This document shows positions 19,141 to 28,015 of a DNA stretch of 64,000 nucleotides, piece after piece. Within the stretch, counting starts at the first letter, position 1; the number at the start of each line of letters is the position of its first letter. The notes under the pieces were generated by a model. It did not search any database, had not been told where the DNA came from, and was given only the letters and a program-made list of their open reading frames with translations. The translations under genes and the position numbers were made by a program. Source of the stretch: Cyanosarcina radialis HA8281-LM2 (GTDB taxonomy: Bacteria > Cyanobacteriota > Cyanobacteriia > Cyanobacteriales > CCAP-1448). The stretch is taken from contig JAHHHA010000003.1 of the NCBI GenBank assembly GCA_019359615.1, forward strand, positions 1 through 64,000. The letters are read 5' to 3'.

Positions 19141-19720
19141 TCTCAATTGAGTACAGGAAATTCTTGTGAGGTAGGCATCTTGCCTGTCCCCTCCCGTTAG
19201 TATTACCTGCCCCCACATTTACAGCTAGTCAATGCTAACAAAAAGCTAACCCTCGATCGCCGCAGAATTTTTTGTTAGCAGATAGACAAATACTAGCTCG
19301 ATTCAATATGATATTTTTCTAATTTTGAAGCAAACTAATTAAACACTATGTTTCTTGAAGATGATTTTTTAGATAATCTCATATTTCTTCATGTTTTTGC
19401 GAACAATTAAATTTATAGTTCTTCTGAATCGATCGCAAAATATAATCATTTTGCCCACTTCCATTACACATCTCCAGCAATAATTGTGAAGCAGGCATCT
19501 TGCCGATCGCCCCGAACTAACTTTTTATAATTAAATGGTTATGCAATAATTTAACTTTAAAACAATATACCTTCTTCTTCAGCTAAATGGCCGATAATTT
19601 TGTCAAATCGATTAAATATCCGCCTAGTTTTGCAATCTTGTTATAGAATTCTTTCAACCTTAGATAAAAATTTTTAGAACCCAAGTTTAGACAAACAAAA
19701 TTTTGAGGGGAAAATATTTT
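19141..19720. other. AT-rich intergenic region upstream of the acidic repeat gene
   Basis: About 580 bp with no gene. It holds a half-copy of the CTTGTGAGGTAGGCATCTTG repeat (19160-19190) and a second degenerate one (19484-19510). A possible extended -10 (TGTTATAGA, 19639-19647) lies about 75 bp before the next start. GAGGGG at 19705-19710 is the likely ribosome binding site, though it sits about 10 bases from ATG. Confidence 0.4.
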
Positions 19721-22048
19721 ATGCCAGCCAGCGACGAGTTCAAAGCCAAGATTAAAACGGGGAAGATCGCTGAAGCTCTTGCGATGGCGATCGGCGAAGC
19801 TACAGAATTACAAATTACGACCTACGTATCAACCGATGTAGAAACTGAAGCAGTAGCAGTTAATACAGAACCAGACTCGACCAAGCTAGGTCATCGCCTG
19901 CAAACCAAAATTAACCTCATCGACAACAAAATTGAAAATGAGTTTGGCGAACAGTTGCTCGATAACGGGATTTATAGCGAACTGAGGCAATTTCATCAAC
20001 AGCAAGTTAATGAAAGCCCTCAATTGATGCAAAACAACATCAGTAACTTGCAAAAGCTATTGGGCATATGGGCGAGATTGCACGATCGAGGGACTGAAGC
20101 TTTGGTACTGGAGTCAGAACCGTCGGCAGCAACATCTGGCTCTTTACCTAGCGCTCAACCTCCTGTCGCCAGTGCCGCGCTTGATCGCCAAGAAACCCCT
20201 ATAGAAATAGCAGAAGACTCTTCCCCAGCTACGCCCCCATCAGATCGAGATGGCATCTCTTTAGGAACCGCAGCCACCATCGGAACGCTGGGAGTAGCAT
20301 CATTAGGAATAGCAGCTTTAGGAAGAGAAGAAGCAGAGCTTTCAGCCGCAACTCCCCCAGTCAGCGAACCAGAAGTAGAGACTGCACCTTTAGAGGTCGA
20401 TGGATTGGAGTCAATAGCCCCACCCCCACCTGTTGAAGTTGAAGCCGCGCTCGAAGAAGAAGAATGGGAAGCAACGCGCCCACCAGTTCGGTATGAAGAA
20501 GTAGCCGAAGAAGAGGAATGGGAAGCAACGCGCCCACTCGTTCGGTATGAAGAAGTAGCCGAAGAAGAGGAATGGGAAGTAACATTGCCGCCAACTGTAG
20601 AACCAGAAGTCGCTGGAATTGAAGAATCAGTAGCGACAGCAATGCCTCTAGAGGTGGAATCGGGAATCGATAGTGCTATCCCTAGCGCCGACAACTGGAA
20701 TGTGGAATCGTCTATAGAAACCACCGCTCCGCCCGATGTCGAACCAGTGCCAGATACTAACGCTGGATGGAATGAGGTAATTGCACCCCAAACCTACCCA
20801 GAAGTAGAAACGGGTAGCGACAGTTGGAATCAGGAAACCACCACTTCCCAAGAAGAGGAAATCGTCCAAGAAATTAATTCCGGCTGGAATCTCGATGCGA
20901 TCGCCCCGCCACCAATGCCAGAAGTCGAAGCGGGCGGTGAGAGTTGGAATCAGGAAACCACCACTCCTCAAGAAGAGGAAATCGTTCAAGAAATTAATTC
21001 CGGCTGGAATCTCGATGCGATCTCGACTCCCCCCATGCCAGAGATGGAATCGACTAGCGACGGCTGGAATCTCGAAACCCAGATGCCGCAAGCAGAGGAG
21101 CCGCTGCCAGAAAGTAACGAACAATGGAATCTCGATGCGATCGCTCCTCCCCCCTTGCCAGAAGTTGAAGCGGGCAGTGAGAGTTGGAATCAGGAAACCA
21201 CTACTTCCCAAGAAGAGGAAATCGTCCAAGAAATTAATTCCGGCTGGAATCTCGATGCGATCGCCTCGCCACCAATGCCAGAGATGGAATCGACTAGCGA
21301 TGGCTGGAATCTAGAAGCCCCGATGCCGCAAGCAGAGGAAACGCTGCCAAAAAGTAACGAACAGTGGAATGTAGAAGCGATCGCCACTCCCCCAGCACCC
21401 GAAGTTGACTCTAGTATCGACAACTGGAATCTGGAAGAACTAGAAGCCCCAACGGCTGATAACAATAGGTTTAGCAGCGATCCTTCTGCTTGGACGATCG
21501 ATTCTTCAATAGAAAATTCGAGCGCAGAAGATATCGATCCTTTCTCGCCTCCATTGACATCAAATTTAGAGGATTTGAACCTAGAGCAGCAAGAAGAATG
21601 GGATAACTGGATGGTGGGCGAGGAAACACCAGATAGCTTATCGATTCTAGGAGAACCAAACCCAGAGGCAGAAGACGGATTAGCCGATCTAAATCTGGAC
21701 GATTATTTAGCGACTGAAATGTCTCAAAATGGTGTCAGCAGCGATTTAGATCCTTTTACAGATCCATTTGCCGAACTAGATGACAGCGAAGATTTATTGC
21801 CTTCAACAGGCTCGAATGGAGAGAGCGCCAATAGCGATCTCGACTTAGATGGCGAATGGGAAGCTTTATTTGGAGAATCGTCACCCCCAGAGTCTCAAAA
21901 CCCTGCCCTCACGACCCCAGAAAATCGAGACGAATCCTCTAGAATGGACGATTTGAATCAGTGGATTGATGATGACGAACTATTTGCCGATCTGATGTCG
22001 CCAGATCGACAACCCCCCTCACCTCCAACAACAGATCGAAATCAATAA
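19721..22048 (+). CDS. Acidic protein with 20-residue tryptophan repeats, unknown function
   Basis: 775 residues from ATG 19721 (MPASDEFKAKIKTGK). A TTG at 19703 in the same frame overlaps the ribosome binding site. Residues 1 to about 125 form a globular N-terminal part (IAEALAMAIGEATELQITTYV, then a helical stretch to KLLGIWARLHD). After a Pro/Ser linker and a short hydrophobic Gly/Ala/Leu stretch (GTAATIGTLGVASLGIAALG) comes an 18-residue repeat with EEEEWEATRPP units (about three copies). Next are about eleven 20-residue units starting with WN (alternating WNLDAIAPPPMPEVEAG and WNQETTTSQEEEIVQEINS types) at 20690-21440. The last 200 residues are acidic (DLNLDDYL, FAELDDSEDLL). The first of three co-directional genes. 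No known function; a scaffold or membrane-associated organiser is a guess. Confidence 0.85.
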   Translation: MPASDEFKAKIKTGKIAEALAMAIGEATELQITTYVSTDVETEAVAVNTEPDSTKLGHRLQTKINLIDNKIENEFGEQLLDNGIYSELRQFHQQQVNESPQLMQNNISNLQKLLGIWARLHDRGTEALVLESEPSAATSGSLPSAQPPVASAALDRQETPIEIAEDSSPATPPSDRDGISLGTAATIGTLGVASLGIAALGREEAELSAATPPVSEPEVETAPLEVDGLESIAPPPPVEVEAALEEEEWEATRPPVRYEEVAEEEEWEATRPLVRYEEVAEEEEWEVTLPPTVEPEVAGIEESVATAMPLEVESGIDSAIPSADNWNVESSIETTAPPDVEPVPDTNAGWNEVIAPQTYPEVETGSDSWNQETTTSQEEEIVQEINSGWNLDAIAPPPMPEVEAGGESWNQETTTPQEEEIVQEINSGWNLDAISTPPMPEMESTSDGWNLETQMPQAEEPLPESNEQWNLDAIAPPPLPEVEAGSESWNQETTTSQEEEIVQEINSGWNLDAIASPPMPEMESTSDGWNLEAPMPQAEETLPKSNEQWNVEAIATPPAPEVDSSIDNWNLEELEAPTADNNRFSSDPSAWTIDSSIENSSAEDIDPFSPPLTSNLEDLNLEQQEEWDNWMVGEETPDSLSILGEPNPEAEDGLADLNLDDYLATEMSQNGVSSDLDPFTDPFAELDDSEDLLPSTGSNGESANSDLDLDGEWEALFGESSPPESQNPALTTPENRDESSRMDDLNQWIDDDELFADLMSPDRQPPSPPTTDRNQ
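20690..21440 (+). repeat. 60-bp coding tandem repeat with 120-bp higher-order unit
   Basis: TGGAAT recurs at exact 60-bp steps from about 20824 to 21424 (20824, 20884, 20944, 21004, 21064 and so on). Alternate units are more alike (120-bp super-period), which implies expansion by duplication of pairs. Some units are almost identical at DNA level (20820-20920 and 21180-21280), so recent recombination is likely. Confidence 0.9.
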
Positions 22049-22073
22049 AACTAGATATAGGGAGTGAATATCG

Positions 22074-22862
22074 GTGGTGACAACAGCACAAGAAAGAAAC
22101 GGCAGTAGTGGTAATGAGAAGCAAAAGAAGTTGCAAAACTTCGTGCAATCTCTCAGCGAGTCTCTGATCGACATCACCGCCGTAGAAGTAAATACGATGG
22201 TGGTGGAAGAAATTACAGCGAATAAGTTTATTCCCTGGCAAGTGTATCGAGATGTTTACCCGATTTCCCAGTCGTATCTGGAAAAAATTAAAGTTCATCC
22301 GACTTTGCGCGATCGTTATCTCAATCTGCGCAGGCAATTAGAAATCGAATATAGTTCGATCCTTACGGCCAAAGATCCGACTACTCTTCAAGATAGCCGC
22401 ATCCTCACCGATCCGACGGCAACGATCGATGACATTCAAACCAAACTGCCTAACCCACTAAATCCCGGTAGCAGTTCTCAAGAAGTCGGCAAAATCAACG
22501 AACTGCTAGAAAATGGCAGATTTTTGCGCCAATTGCGGAAAATTGGTGAAATCAAAGCTGCCCTCGATAAAAGAAATCAAATTTTGAATGCTGCTAACGG
22601 CAGTCTTTCAGATGACTCTCAATCCGCCAACACCGATCTGATTTACGCTCAAACAATTACTCAGTTGGATGGCAAAATATTCAATCGGTTCCACCAACAA
22701 TTGTTCGATCGCCAGGATAAAGATTTAATTATCCAAATCCACAAAGAAGCCGTAAATATGGGGAATGCTCAATGGCAAGGATTGATGCAGTTTGCTCTCA
22801 GGCTCATGCAATCGATGTTAGGTAAAAACGGTGCGAAACCCAACTCATCCGATCGAAATTAA
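22074..22862 (+). CDS. Conserved hypothetical protein, middle gene of a three-gene group
   Basis: 262 residues with GTG start 22074 (two GTG codons in a row; GGGAGTG about 8-10 bases before). The sequence is hydrophilic and helical: VQSLSESLIDITAVEVNTMVVEEI, then IPWQVYRDVYPISQSYLEKI, a linker, a second helical domain (GKINELLENGRFLRQLRKIGEIKAALDKRN) and a C-terminal helix (WQGLMQFALRLMQSMLG). No catalytic motif is visible. It starts 25 bp after the acidic repeat gene and is surely co-transcribed with it. Unknown function. Confidence 0.75.
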   Translation: MVTTAQERNGSSGNEKQKKLQNFVQSLSESLIDITAVEVNTMVVEEITANKFIPWQVYRDVYPISQSYLEKIKVHPTLRDRYLNLRRQLEIEYSSILTAKDPTTLQDSRILTDPTATIDDIQTKLPNPLNPGSSSQEVGKINELLENGRFLRQLRKIGEIKAALDKRNQILNAANGSLSDDSQSANTDLIYAQTITQLDGKIFNRFHQQLFDRQDKDLIIQIHKEAVNMGNAQWQGLMQFALRLMQSMLGKNGAKPNSSDRN

Positions 22863-22930
22863 GGCAAGAAGTTCAGAAGTTTAGAAGTTTAGAAGGCAGA
22901 GGGTAGAAGTCAGAAGTTCAGAATTAATAA
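22863..22930. repeat. AGTTCAGA/AGTTTAGA heptamer-type run
   Basis: AAGTTCAGAAGTTTAGAAGT and similar units follow the stop at 22862. This is the same repeat family as at 7000-7075, 11095-11153, 54424-54455, 59035-59095 and 62420-62455. Confidence 0.75.
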
Positions 22931-23015
22931 ATTCTCCTCCTCTTCCCCTTTACCCAATCCAAAAGCTCCGATCGATTTTGCATTCTTTTTTAAATACCGA
23001 CCTAAAATACCCAGA

Positions 23016-23771
23016 ATGAATCAACTAGAGGTGAAAACTTCTCCTTCTTCAAATTTGAATAAGTCAATCGATTTAGGCGATCGCATCCGAATTGAAGAAG
23101 TTAAAGACGATCGAGGAATAGTCTTATTTCGCTTTGTCCGCTTTAACTTAGATCCAACTTCTATTAAGCGGATTTTACAGGCCAAAAAACAGGGCGAGCG
23201 CTTACAAATTTCCTCATCTCTCCTCAATCGATTGCAGTTCTTGGCTCTATCGGATGGAGAGCATATGGATGGTGGCAATCGCTGGCAGTCAGGCTTAACT
23301 TTTTGTACTTATTATGAATTAGCAGGCAGGGGATCGGATCGGATAGCAATGCGGAGCGTAATTGGCTTAGATGGAGATATCATCAACCAAATTCGAGCCG
23401 ATCTATTGGGCAATTCTCAAACATCTACAGAGATTGCTAGTTCCCACTATTGGCTGATCGAACGACTGCTAGATCGACTGCCGATGAAAAAAATCGACTA
23501 CACTTGGCTGAAAACCGAGTTAAATTGGTGGGTTTGGGGAATTAGCTTAGGGCTATTGGCGATGGCTTTGTTTCTTTTCCTAGCCAAATTGCTCCCCGTG
23601 GTGGTTTTCATCTTGGCATTGTTGGTAGCAGCGGGGATCTTATTGGCCTTTTATGTCTGGCAGCCATCATTGCGCCCCTGGATTTGGCAGCGGTGGTTGC
23701 AACGTTTTCTCTCTAACGATGAAAGCGATCGCCAGCGAGCGATCGAGATCTGGCAAAAACTAGTCCAATAG
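23016..23771 (+). CDS. Membrane-anchored protein of unknown function
   Basis: 251 residues with ATG start. Residues 1 to about 165 are soluble (IDLGDRIRIEEVKDDRGIVLFRFVRFNLDP..., ending with a two-helix part LIERLLDRLPMKKIDYTWLKTELNWW). Two hydrophobic segments follow at about 170-190 (WGISLGLLAMALFLFLAKLL) and 192-212 (VVVFILALLVAAGILLAFYV). The tail is basic and tryptophan-rich (LRPWIWQRWLQRFLS). Third gene of the group, 153 bp after the second. It could anchor the acidic repeat protein at a membrane, but this is only suggested by order and composition. Confidence 0.7.
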   Translation: MNQLEVKTSPSSNLNKSIDLGDRIRIEEVKDDRGIVLFRFVRFNLDPTSIKRILQAKKQGERLQISSSLLNRLQFLALSDGEHMDGGNRWQSGLTFCTYYELAGRGSDRIAMRSVIGLDGDIINQIRADLLGNSQTSTEIASSHYWLIERLLDRLPMKKIDYTWLKTELNWWVWGISLGLLAMALFLFLAKLLPVVVFILALLVAAGILLAFYVWQPSLRPWIWQRWLQRFLSNDESDRQRAIEIWQKLVQ

Positions 23772-23905
23772 ACATTTCCAGGAATTAAACTTAAAGGCAC
23801 GCGGGCTGCCTCAATACTACCTAGAAACATTTACATCTATAGAGAGATTTACCTACGTCGAATCCCAGCTAAGATCTCAACGAGAGTAATAATTTCACAG
23901 CTAAA

Positions 23906-24081
23906 GCGATATATACTCCAAAAAAGTCAGTTTCGGCATCCGCTAAAACTGTTGCCAGCCATGTAGCAAAATTTGCTAGCCGATTGCAAACTAGCAAGGC
24001 GAGATCGCCCAGCTACTATGGCCATGGCTGTTTTATGGCCGGACTAATCCCTTTGTCGTTGACGCGATGAGTTCGTAATTC
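23906..24081 (+). pseudogene. Remnant of an ABC-2 polysaccharide permease gene (wzm)
   Basis: 23906-23995 matches 27173-27261 of the intact permease gene (codons about 15-44) with one indel. 24024-24081 matches 27958-28015 without any gap (last codons of the permease and the junction to the ATPase start). The middle, about 700 bp in the intact gene, is replaced by 28 bp. Similarity extends upstream (AGAGAgATTTACCTA at about 23840). The residual frame is shifted and cannot encode a transporter. The ATPase gene after it is intact. Confidence 0.88.
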
Positions 24082-25368
24082 ATGGTTAAAGCAGTCGTTA
24101 GAGCAAGCGCGATCGATCCATCAGAGAGCCAAGCAGACGTAGTTCTCTCGGTGCAGGGAGTTTCCAAGAAGTTTTGTCGTAATTTGAAGCGTTCTCTGTT
24201 TTATGGCGTGCGAGATATTGCCAGTGAGATCGTTGGAGCCAAGGAACGCAGCCAGCATTTACGACCAAAGGAATTTTGGGCGCTTAAGGATGTCAGCTTT
24301 CAGTTGCGACGGGGAGAAGCTCTGGGATTAATCGGCAAAAATGGCAGCGGCAAATCGACTTTGCTGCGGATTATCGCTGGGTTAATTCGTCCCGATGCTG
24401 GGACTGTAGAAGTTAACGGTCGCGTAGCACCCTTAATCGCCTTGGGCGCTGGATTCAACCCAATTTTGACTGGACGAGAAAATATTTACGCCAATATGTC
24501 GATTTTAGGGTTATCCAAGCGCGAAATCGACAAGCGATTTGACGAGGTATTAGACTTCGCCGAAATTGGCGAAGCGATAGATTCTCCAGTCCAAAGTTAC
24601 AGTTCTGGAATGGCCGCCCGTTTGGGGTTTGCCAGTGCCATTCACACCGAACCTGACATTCTCTTAGTGGATGAAGTCCTAGCTGTGGGAGATATCAGAT
24701 TTCGATCGAAATGCCGCCGCCAACTGCACAAGCTTCGCCAAAACGGGACATCATTTATCTTAGTCAGCCATCACGCCCAAATGATTCTAGAAACTTGTCA
24801 TCAGGCAATTTATCTGCTTAACGGTCGATCGATCGCTACTGGAGATACTCCCACGGTGATGAACCAATATGAAGAAGATATATTTGCTGTAGGGGGCAAA
24901 AAAACTCCAGGCAAGCTAATTTTGCCGCACAAAGCACCTAGTGAAAGCACTGGCTTGGATATTCTTTCTGTTTTCTTGAGAAATTCGCAATTTGCTCCGG
25001 TTTTATCGCCTCAAACTGGCGAACCAACTTACTTTTGTGTTGCCTGTAAAGCTAGTAAAGAAATTGAAAATTTTGGTTTGCTCGTCTCTATTCACGAGCT
25101 ATCTGGAGAGGGAGAACCAGTTTTGGTATTGAGTAGTTTTAACGATCGAATAACTTTCAATATTAAGCCAGGGCTGCACGAAATTAGAATTGCCATGCCT
25201 CACCTGGGATTGAAAACTGGGAACTATACGGCGACCATTTATGCCAGGAAAGATGGGATTTATACGTTTGACTCGGTTGAGTCGTTTATGTTTACAGTTA
25301 GGGCGAAAGAAGGTATGAGTCGATGTTTATTTTATCAACCCCGCACTTGGGAAATCGCCTCTAGTTAA
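24082..25368 (+). CDS. ABC transporter ATPase, Wzt type, with C-terminal substrate domain (paralogue 1)
   Basis: 428 residues. Nucleotide-binding domain at about 22-255: Walker A GKNGSGKST, Q-loop region APLIALGAGFNPILTGREN, signature YSSGMAARL, Walker B ILLVDEVLAVGD, H-loop LVSHH. Residues about 280-428 form a beta-rich Wzt-C-like domain that in known systems reads the terminus of the glycan to be exported. The NBD is nearly identical to that of the second copy (28016-29329), while the C-terminal parts differ widely. Its own permease gene is a remnant immediately upstream, so it would have to use the permease encoded at 27131. Start ATG 24082; both copies begin MVKAV. Confidence 0.92.
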   Translation: MVKAVVRASAIDPSESQADVVLSVQGVSKKFCRNLKRSLFYGVRDIASEIVGAKERSQHLRPKEFWALKDVSFQLRRGEALGLIGKNGSGKSTLLRIIAGLIRPDAGTVEVNGRVAPLIALGAGFNPILTGRENIYANMSILGLSKREIDKRFDEVLDFAEIGEAIDSPVQSYSSGMAARLGFASAIHTEPDILLVDEVLAVGDIRFRSKCRRQLHKLRQNGTSFILVSHHAQMILETCHQAIYLLNGRSIATGDTPTVMNQYEEDIFAVGGKKTPGKLILPHKAPSESTGLDILSVFLRNSQFAPVLSPQTGEPTYFCVACKASKEIENFGLLVSIHELSGEGEPVLVLSSFNDRITFNIKPGLHEIRIAMPHLGLKTGNYTATIYARKDGIYTFDSVESFMFTVRAKEGMSRCLFYQPRTWEIASS

Positions 25369-25390
25369 TTTTGATGCCTACATCCTCGCA

Positions 25391-25517
25391 GATCCCCCCT
25401 AGCCCCCCTTAAAAAGCGGATGCAAGCGTGGCGAGGAAACCTCGCCATACTGCTTGAACCAAGCAGGGGGGAACCGGATCTCTTCGTCCCCCTTTTTAAG
25501 GGGGATTTAGAGGGATC
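25391..25517. mobile_element. MITE-like element, 127 bp with terminal inverted repeats
   Basis: Left end GATCCCCCCTAGCCCCCCTT (25391-25410) and right end CCCCCTTTTTAAGGGGGATTTAGAGGGATC-type (to 25517) are imperfect inverted repeats. Inside are two small hairpins, GGCGAGG-AAA-CCTCGCC (25430-25446) and CTGCTT-GAACC-AAGCAG (25450-25466). There is no reading frame, so it would be non-autonomous. No target duplication could be fixed. Confidence 0.55.
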
Positions 25518-25668
25518 GAAAGGCCGAACTTCAAACCGATAACTTATGTATACACGGTAGCCCCCAGGAGAGGGAGCAAGAGGCAGAAAGGGAGCCGGAG
25601 TCAAACTAGTTCAAAGTTCAGCCGCCAGATATTCTCCAGAGTCAATCGAGGCGGTTAAAGTCTTTCGT

Positions 25669-25704
25669 CCCTCTCCCGTGGGAGAGGGATTTAGGGTGAG
25701 GGCG
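25669..25704. repeat. CCCTCTCCC...GGGAGAGGG dispersed palindrome, copy 4
   Basis: CCCTCTCCCGTGGGAGAGGG followed by ATTTAGGGTGAGGGCG, a diverged member of the family at 4435, 10007 and 13161. Confidence 0.7.
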
Positions 25705-25943
25705 AGATGTGTATACACGCTAGCCCATAGGAGAGGAGAAGGAGTCAGGGCTGGATTGATGCTTGTAACCACCGGATTTAGTATCATCTGACGTATCGCC
25801 ACAACTCAAAGATAAATATTTGTTAACCCTGACTTAATCTATTTCTAAAGATAGAAGATAACCTATCGGTTTTTAGGAAATTATTAGTTGAACCATTTTG
25901 TTTGAACGTCTCACCTGCAATAGATTCCGTCGAGTACCACAGC

Positions 25944-26924
25944 ATGAATTTACAATATCGATCGCTTCAGGATATGAGCAGTCTTATTATTAGCCAACTA
26001 TATAAGATTCCCCCAGATGTCGATCTAATTGTAGGTATTCCTCGGAGCGGACTGCTAGCAGCAAATATTTTAGCTCTGCATCTTAATTTGCCTTTGACTG
26101 ACTTAGATAGTTTTTTATCTGGACGCATACTCGGTATAGGCTCTACCCGCCGTCATCGCAAACAAGTAGATCGCATCCAAGAATGCCGCAAAATAGCGAT
26201 CGTCGATGATAGCGTCTGGACGGGAAAATCGATGGAAATAGCCAAACAAAAAGTCAAGAATGCTAATATATCTCAACCACTAATATATGCTGCCATTTAT
26301 GCCGGGCCTGACTCTAAAGATAACGTAGATTTGTATTTTGAAGTTTGTCCATTTCCCAGGTTATTTGAATGGAATATGATGCACCATACATATCTTAGTA
26401 ATGCTTGTCTTAGTCTTGAGGGAGTGCTTTGTCAAGAGCCGACATTAGAGTTAGAGAAAAATGATAGAGATGACAATTACATCAATTATTTAACAACTGC
26501 CAAGCCACTTTTGCTACCTACTATTCCAGTAGGTTATATAGTAACTAGTCGTTTAGAAAAGTATAGGAATTATACCGAGGACTGGCTCAAAGAATATGGA
26601 GTCACATACAAACAGTTAATCATGCAAGATTTATCTTCTATTGACGCACGACTGACGTTTAATTTGCCTGGAACTTTTAAGGCTAAAGTATATCAGCAAA
26701 TTGGTGCTGCTCTTTTTATTGAAAATCACCTCGATCGAGCTATTAAAATTGCTAATAAGGCTAGTAAACCAGTTTTATGTCTTGAGAATCGACAGCTAAT
26801 TTTACCATCTCAAACAAGTCGGCGGCGGGCTAAGATTCAGAAAGCGATTGGCGCACTCGAACAAAAGCTTCGCGCTGCTTTAAAGCGCACCTTTAAACTA
26901 ACGGCTGGGAAAAAATTTTCTTAA
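25944..26924 (+). CDS. Phosphoribosyltransferase-like domain fused to a degenerate HAD-like domain
   Basis: 326 residues from ATG 25944 (MNLQYRSLQDM); a TTG at 25902 would add 14. The N-terminal half is a type I PRTase fold: VGIPRSGLLAAN, and IAIVDDSVWTGKSM as the PRPP loop. The C-terminal half resembles HAD phosphatases (FEWNMMHH..ACLSLEGVLC..., then IPVGYIVTSRLEKYRNYTEDWL, FKAKVYQQIGAALFIENH). Where active members have DxDGVLC, this protein has S157-L-E159-GVLC, so the nucleophilic aspartate is lost. Related fusions occur in surface-glycan loci, where they may make or edit a nucleotide-linked group. Here the HAD part may only bind. It stands between the two Wzt copies. Confidence 0.75.
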   Translation: MNLQYRSLQDMSSLIISQLYKIPPDVDLIVGIPRSGLLAANILALHLNLPLTDLDSFLSGRILGIGSTRRHRKQVDRIQECRKIAIVDDSVWTGKSMEIAKQKVKNANISQPLIYAAIYAGPDSKDNVDLYFEVCPFPRLFEWNMMHHTYLSNACLSLEGVLCQEPTLELEKNDRDDNYINYLTTAKPLLLPTIPVGYIVTSRLEKYRNYTEDWLKEYGVTYKQLIMQDLSSIDARLTFNLPGTFKAKVYQQIGAALFIENHLDRAIKIANKASKPVLCLENRQLILPSQTSRRRAKIQKAIGALEQKLRAALKRTFKLTAGKKFS

Positions 26925-27130
26925 GCTACGAGCGACCTCAAAGTCTAATGTAGCGGCTGTAGCCAAATCCGGCGATTGAATGAGGTTATGCTACCCTAGA
27001 AGCGAGTCTCTTTCGATCGTAGAGACATTTACCTAGCTCGGATCGGAGCTTCGTTTTTCTTGGAAGACGGCAAAGCGGCAACGCCAAAGGATTCCAGGAG
27101 GTTTACCTCACAAGCAGCTAGAGGATCGAC

Positions 27131-28012
27131 TTGCAAGAAACTCACAAACAAAGTAATAAATTCAAAACTAGAGCGGTATATACTCCAGAAAGTCAAGTTC
27201 GGCATCCGCTCAAACTGTTGCGAGCCATGTGGCGAGATTTGGTGGGTTCTCGCGAACTAGCTTGGCAGTTGATGAAGCGCAACATCAGCGCTCAATACCG
27301 TCAATCTGTCCTCGGCGTAGCCTGGGCAGTTATTCCTTCAGTTGTGACCGCTAGCTTGTTCACTTTTGCTAGGAGTAGTGGAGCAGTCAACATCGGTGAA
27401 ACTGACTTACCTTACCCCGCATACGTTCTATTTAGCACTGCTCTCTGGCAAACCTTTGTAGAAGCGTTAAACGGTCCGGTACTGGCTGTGGGTCAAGCCA
27501 AGCAAATGTTGGTCAGAATTAACTTTCCGCGAGAAGCACTGATTCTGACGAAATTAGGCGAGTTATTTTTCAACTTTGGTTTTAAGCTGATTTTGATCGC
27601 GGGAGCCTTTATCTGGTTTCAGATGCCCCTAAGTTGGAGTGCTATACTGGCACCTGTAGCTTTGCTGCATTTAGTCTTTTTGGGAACAGCCATAGGTGTA
27701 TTTTTGGCACCAATGAGTGCGATCTATCAGGATTTTGCCAAAGGGTTGACAGTCATCGCCACTTTATGGATGTTTTTAACTCCTGTGGTGTATCCGAATC
27801 CGAGGGCGGGGGGAGGCATATTTGGTACGCTCGTCAAATTCAACCCAGCTACTCCACTACTGGTAACAGTACGCGAGTTAACCACAACTGGGATAGTATC
27901 CAACCCTCAAGGTTTTTGGATCGCTAGTGCGATCGCGATTGTGGGGTTATTATTGGCATGGCTGTTTTATCGTCTGGCTATGCCTTTCGTCGTTGAAAGG
28001 ATGAGTTCGTAA
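27131..28012 (+). CDS. wzm: ABC-2 type polysaccharide export permease (Wzm-like)
   Basis: 293 residues, start TTG 27131 with GAGGATC just upstream; an in-frame ATG at 27227 would remove the conserved N-terminal stretch. Six hydrophobic segments and the family pattern are seen: amphipathic N-terminus RDLVGSRELAWQLMKRNISAQYRQSVLG, then VAWAVIPSVVTASLFTF, then the WQTFVEALNGPVLAVGQAKQMLVRINFPREAL region, and LTPVVYPNPRAGG near the end. It exports finished glycan across the inner membrane together with the ATPase encoded 3 bp downstream. It is the only intact permease here and may also serve the ATPase at 24082. Confidence 0.93.
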   Translation: MQETHKQSNKFKTRAVYTPESQVRHPLKLLRAMWRDLVGSRELAWQLMKRNISAQYRQSVLGVAWAVIPSVVTASLFTFARSSGAVNIGETDLPYPAYVLFSTALWQTFVEALNGPVLAVGQAKQMLVRINFPREALILTKLGELFFNFGFKLILIAGAFIWFQMPLSWSAILAPVALLHLVFLGTAIGVFLAPMSAIYQDFAKGLTVIATLWMFLTPVVYPNPRAGGGIFGTLVKFNPATPLLVTVRELTTTGIVSNPQGFWIASAIAIVGLLLAWLFYRLAMPFVVERMSS

Positions 28013-28015
28013 GTC

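Larger units (their letters stand above)
25369..25943. other. Repeat-filled intergenic region between the two transporter copies
   Basis: No gene is seen. It contains a 127-bp element with terminal inverted repeats (25391-25517), two copies of a TGTATACACG.TAGCCC...AGGAGAGG motif (about 25548-25577 and 25709-25738) and a CCCTCTCCC/GGGAGAGGG palindrome (25669-25704). Confidence 0.65.

Noticed and set aside
20155-21229. Long antisense open frames opposite the acidic repeat gene
   Set aside because: They are mirrored by the repeat structure of the plus-strand gene (serine- and phenylalanine-rich translations) and have no start signals.
20690-21440. Possible CRISPR array because of regular 60-bp spacing
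   Set aside because: The whole period is repeated and in frame; there are no unique spacers and no cas genes.
24082-25368. First Wzt copy as a pseudogene because its permease is broken
   Set aside because: The frame is full length and all ATPase motifs and the C-terminal domain are intact.
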